A DNA stretch of 64,000 nucleotides from Clostridioides difficile. GTDB lineage: Bacteria; Bacillota; Clostridia; Peptostreptococcales; Peptostreptococcaceae. The notes beneath the pieces were generated by a model. It was given only the letters and a program-made list of their open reading frames with translations. It was not told the origin of the DNA and did no database searches. The translations under genes were made by a program, and so were the position numbers. Of this stretch, positions 61,414 to 64,000 are shown piece by piece. Within the stretch, counting starts at the first letter, position 1. The number at the start of each line of letters is the position of its first letter. Location: positions 53,043 to 117,042 of the forward strand of contig NZ_OEZH01000015.1 in NCBI RefSeq assembly GCF_900243075.1, in the 5' to 3' direction.

Positions 61414-62133
61414 ATGAAGTATAATATACAATTACAAGTCTATGAGGGGCCATTGGATTTACTATATGATTTAATAACAAAACATAAAATAGACATAAAG
61501 GATATATCTATAATAGATATAACTAAGCAGTATCTAAATTATTTGAAAATGCTAGATAAAATGGATTTAGAGATAACTAGTGAATTTATAACTATGGCAT
61601 CAAAACTTTTAGAGATAAAGTCCAAATATCTGCTTTATAAGCAAAAAGATGAAGAGGAAGACCCAAGAATAGAACTTATGGAAAAGTTAGAAGAATATAG
61701 AAAGTTTAAGGTGGCATCACAAGATATAAAAGAAAATATAACTTATGTCAATGAGAGATTTTATAGAAATAAAGAAGAAATAATTATTGATGACAATGTA
61801 GATTTAGAAGATATATCAATAGAAGCAATAAAAAATATACTTCCATACATATTTAAAGTTAAAACATCACAGATTGAAAATGTTAATGATGAGAAACTAG
61901 ATAAAATAGTAAGGAAGAAAATAATATCTGTAGAAGAAAAAATATTATATATAAGAGATATTATAAAAGAGAAGATAGAAGTTACTTTTACAAATATTAT
62001 AAAATCATATGAAAATGATGAAATAATTGCTACTTTTCTATCTATATTAGAACTTATAAAAGAAAAAGAAATAGTAGTAGTGCAAGATGTCTTTTTTGAT
62101 GATATTTTAATAAGAAAAAGTTCGGAGTGTTAA
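61414..62133 (+). CDS. scpA: Segregation and condensation protein A
   Basis: The 239-residue kleisin bridges the two heads of SMC. The N-terminus YEGPLDLLYDLITKHKIDI and SEFITMASKLLEIKSKYLL are characteristic. The winged-helix C-terminus includes IVATFLS-like IIATFLSILELIKEKEIVV. SD GAGGGATTG precedes the ATG. scpB begins two bases after its stop. Together with smc at 9986-13540, all three condensin genes are in this window. Confidence 0.96.
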   Translation: MKYNIQLQVYEGPLDLLYDLITKHKIDIKDISIIDITKQYLNYLKMLDKMDLEITSEFITMASKLLEIKSKYLLYKQKDEEEDPRIELMEKLEEYRKFKVASQDIKENITYVNERFYRNKEEIIIDDNVDLEDISIEAIKNILPYIFKVKTSQIENVNDEKLDKIVRKKIISVEEKILYIRDIIKEKIEVTFTNIIKSYENDEIIATFLSILELIKEKEIVVVQDVFFDDILIRKSSEC

Positions 62134-62134
62134 A

Positions 62135-62674
62135 ATGAAAAGAGAAGATATAAAGTATATTATAGAATCTGTTATGTTTGCATATGGAGAACCAATAAGT
62201 ATAAAAGAATTAAACTACATAATAAATAAAGAACTTTCATCAAAAGAAATAGAAATTATGTTAAATTTACTTATTGAGGAGTATAGAGAACACAATAGAG
62301 GTATTCAAATAATCAAGTTAGAAAATAAGTATCAAATGTGTACAAATAAAGACTATGCAGAGTATATAAAGAAGATTATTGAACCAAAGAAAAAGAAAAG
62401 TTTGAGTCAAGCTACATTAGAAACTCTTACTATAATTGCTTACAAACAACCAATAACAAAGGTAGAAATAGAGGATATAAGAGGAGTAAAATGTGATAAG
62501 GTATTACAAACTTTATTTGAAAATGAACTTATAAAAGAAGCTGGTAGACTTAACAAGATAGGAAAACCAATAATTTATAAAACAACAGATGAATTTTTAA
62601 AGTTGTTAAATATAGAAAGTCTTGAAGAGTTACCACCTATAGAAAATTATCAAGAAGTAGCAACAAATGAATAA
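62135..62674 (+). CDS. scpB: Segregation and condensation protein B
   Basis: The 179-residue protein has two winged-helix domains: IIESVMFAYGEPISIKEL and TLETLTIIAYKQPITKVEIE, and RGVKCDKVLQTLFENELIKE. It binds ScpA to complete the SMC complex. It is immediately after scpA and ends in a terminator. Confidence 0.96.
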   Translation: MKREDIKYIIESVMFAYGEPISIKELNYIINKELSSKEIEIMLNLLIEEYREHNRGIQIIKLENKYQMCTNKDYAEYIKKIIEPKKKKSLSQATLETLTIIAYKQPITKVEIEDIRGVKCDKVLQTLFENELIKEAGRLNKIGKPIIYKTTDEFLKLLNIESLEELPPIENYQEVATNE

Positions 62675-62686
62675 AAATATAAAAAC

Positions 62687-62754
62687 CACAATAATTTAGT
62701 CTGTAATTTTAAATTTTTAAAGATTTAAAATGCTCTAAGTTATTGTGTTTTTTT
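62687..62754 (+). terminator. Terminator after scpB
   Basis: CACAATAATTTAG (62687-62699) pairs with CTAAGTTATTGTG (62735-62747), one wobble, then TTTTTTT. The loop contains an inner stem TTTTAAA/TTTAAAA. Confidence 0.85.
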
Positions 62755-62836
62755 GTATAAGTGAAAAATGATAATTTTATTAAAATAAATATGGATAATT
62801 AAGTATAAATAGTAATTTTTTGATGATAATATAAAC

Positions 62837-63466
62837 ATGGAGTTTAATAAATTATTTAATTTTAAATATTTAATAATAGTCGTAATTTTTATAATAAGTG
62901 TAGTTATGCTGATTTTAATATCTCATATAAACATCTTAATAATAGCTGATATAAACAACAAAGATATTCGTTTAAAGCTTAATATAAAATACATGTTTAA
63001 TTTAATAAATATAAATAGACAACTTTATCCAGCTGAAAATAGTAAAAATAATGATAAAAAAGAGGGGATGAAGGATAATATAGATTCAAGTATATTGTTA
63101 GCTGATGACCTTTTAAGTGTTTATAGATTATTAAAAAAGATAAAAATACATGAACTTTATTCAAATATTAATTTTGGAACTGAAAATATTGGCTTAACAT
63201 CTTCTGTGTATGTATTAATAAATACTTTGTATGGAAATTTATTTAATGTAATTAATGCAGAAAAAATGTATTTGAATGTAAATCCAGACTTTACAAAAAA
63301 TTATTTTTTGGGAAATATAAGGATACATATAAGGTCAAGAATAAAAGATTTATTTAACATTATAATAATGACTAATAAAATTATGAATAAGAATAAAGGA
63401 AATAAGGAAGGTGATAGTAATGAGAGCAACAGGTTCGATACAGAGTCTTATGGAAACAACTCTTGA
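62837..63466 (+). CDS. DUF2953 family membrane-anchored protein
   Basis: The 209-residue protein has one N-terminal membrane helix (about residues 11-33), a charged middle region, and a segment ELYSNINFGTENIGLTSSVY with LINTLYGNL, the DUF2953 pattern. In endospore formers DUF2953 genes lie next to ytfJ/gerW, as here, and are thought to be sporulation-related. No clear SD precedes ATG 62837, which suggests low translation or a different start. It overlaps ytfJ by 47 bases. Confidence 0.82.
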   Translation: MEFNKLFNFKYLIIVVIFIISVVMLILISHINILIIADINNKDIRLKLNIKYMFNLININRQLYPAENSKNNDKKEGMKDNIDSSILLADDLLSVYRLLKKIKIHELYSNINFGTENIGLTSSVYVLINTLYGNLFNVINAEKMYLNVNPDFTKNYFLGNIRIHIRSRIKDLFNIIIMTNKIMNKNKGNKEGDSNESNRFDTESYGNNS

Positions 63467-63842
63467 AACAATTAAAGGTTCTATAGATGCAAATACTATT
63501 ATAGGAGACCCTATAAAAACAGATACTACAGTGGTTGTACCTATATCAAAGGTTACGATTGGATTTGGTATAGGGGGAGGAGAATACTCAAAAGGATATG
63601 GTGAGAAAGAAATTGAATTAAAAAGTGAAAAAGCAGATACAAATTTTGCTGGAGGTAGTGCAGGAGCTATATCTGTACAACCAGTAGCATTTGTAGTAGT
63701 TGAAAGTGGAGAGACTAGAATAATGAGTTTAGATAGCAATATTAATCTTGTAGATAATATATTATCTATAACTCCTAGGGTATTGGAGAAAATTCAAAAT
63801 ATGTCTCAAAGCAATAAAAATCAAGATAAAAATAATATGTAA
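63420..63842 (+). CDS. ytfJ: GerW/YtfJ family sporulation protein
   Basis: The 140-residue protein shows METTLETIKGSIDANTIIGD, VVVPISKVTIGFGIGGGEY and GGSAGAISVQPVAFVVVE, the YtfJ family, whose B. subtilis member (GerW) is needed for normal spore germination through cortex hydrolase function. I chose ATG 63420 with GGAAGGTGA upstream; the GTG at 63411 lies in the SD. An insertion sequence ends only about 60 bases after its stop. Confidence 0.92.
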   Translation: MRATGSIQSLMETTLETIKGSIDANTIIGDPIKTDTTVVVPISKVTIGFGIGGGEYSKGYGEKEIELKSEKADTNFAGGSAGAISVQPVAFVVVESGETRIMSLDSNINLVDNILSITPRVLEKIQNMSQSNKNQDKNNM

Positions 63843-63903
63843 GAATAAGATAAAATATTTCTAAATATGGATATAGTTTTAAATAAAGTAGTGGGATTAG
63901 TGT

Positions 63904-64000
63904 TGAACTGAACCCTACTTAGTAGACAGTTTTTAATAAGATAGTTATTTTTAAGCAGCACGCTTATATTCTATAGGTGTGCTGCTATTTAATTTAGATT
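63904..64000. mobile_element. IS3-family (IS150-like) insertion sequence, terminal part
   Basis: Bases 63904-63929 begin TGAACTGAACCC and end TAGTAGACAG, which resembles the terminal inverted repeat of the IS150 group (TGWACTGMACCC... ending TAGACA). A transposase-like reading frame on the minus strand ends 22 bases inside. The element therefore starts at 63904 and continues beyond the window. The other end and target duplication cannot be seen. Confidence 0.72.
63951..64000 (-). CDS. IS150-like transposase OrfB, C-terminal end (partial)
   Basis: On the minus strand the frame reads SKLNSSTPIEYKRAA and then TAA (63953-63951). The motif LNSSTPIEYK resembles the C-terminus of IS3-family integrase-type transposases, where L-N-x-x-(S/T)-P-x-E-Y follows the last catalytic residue. 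Only 15 residues are visible, so support comes mainly from the adjacent terminal repeat. The AGCAGCAC/GTGTGCTGCT hairpin inside this stretch is probably a by-product of the coding sequence. Confidence 0.65.
   Translation of the reverse strand, partial: SKLNSSTPIEYKRAA

Noticed and set aside
63954..63986. Hairpin AGCAGCACGC/GTGTGCTGCT as the ytfJ terminator
   Set aside because: It lies inside the insertion sequence, within codons of the transposase end, and is followed by only three T. Coding repetition explains it better.
1..64000. CRISPR array, tRNA or rRNA genes
   Set aside because: No regularly spaced repeats and no tRNA- or rRNA-like conserved sequence were seen on reading the window. 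A tRNA or covariance scan would be decisive.

Overview
The window is low-GC (roughly 28-30% G+C by eye), densely coded Firmicute chromosome. Gene content and order (penicillin-binding protein next to sigK, efp, rnc-smc-ftsY, ylxM-ffh-rpsP-khpA-rimM-trmD-rplS, tandem brnQ genes, comM-dprA-topA-codY, iscRSU-mnmA-alaS, fur, a small acid-soluble spore protein, dacF, scpAB, ytfJ) point to a spore-forming Peptostreptococcaceae, most probably Clostridioides difficile. The identification comes from remembered gene order and protein families; no database search was run. I see no rRNA, tRNA or CRISPR array.

Layout. 1-3.1 kb: end of an O-methyltransferase gene, a U32-type tRNA-hydroxylation protein and a class B penicillin-binding protein whose ribosome binding site lies in a hairpin. 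3.2-3.84 kb: sigK on the minus strand, as one uninterrupted frame with no skin element. 4.5-6.5 kb: four overlapping pilin-like genes resembling an H-I-J-K (FimT/PilV/PilW/PilX) minor-pilin set, one with a start-site frame problem at an A-tract. 6.8-20.3 kb: efp, an acidic zinc-ribbon protein, rnc, a radical SAM protein, smc, ftsY, the signal recognition particle genes, ribosomal protein and rRNA/tRNA modification genes, and an L19 leader. 20.7-24.4 kb: two branched-chain amino acid carriers with CodY-box candidates and a 1.1 kb spacer. 24.9-29.3 kb: B12-dependent ribonucleotide reductase, RNase HII, an FMN enzyme and a small protein. 29.4-35.2 kb (minus strand): a CarD-like regulator, then a histidine kinase / response regulator / ABC ATPase / two permeases operon in the order of the Bacillus linearmycin-resistance system, with a possible attenuator between regulators and transporter. 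35.4-53.9 kb: yraN, comM, dprA, topA, codY, rarA, a GNAT enzyme, iscRSU, mnmA, a T-box-controlled alaS, ireB, a large unknown membrane protein, ruvX and a DUF1292 gene. 54.2-63.8 kb: fur, a YdjM-like membrane protein, RNase J, a divergent SASP, dacF, an AraC/DUF2000 pair, a site-2-protease-like protein, scpAB, a DUF2953 protein and ytfJ. The right edge enters an IS3-family (IS150-like) insertion sequence.

Working together: much of the window is housekeeping for translation, chromosome structure and iron-sulfur supply. Several genes serve sporulation (sigK, the SASP, dacF, the DUF2953/ytfJ pair). CodY, whose gene is here, probably controls the brnQ pair, and Fur and IscR each have operator candidates before their own genes. 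The least explained items are the unbroken sigK, the orphan minor-pilin operon, the Lnr-like operon with its mutually exclusive hairpins, the unknown 723-residue membrane protein, and a recurring class of terminators with long structured loops.
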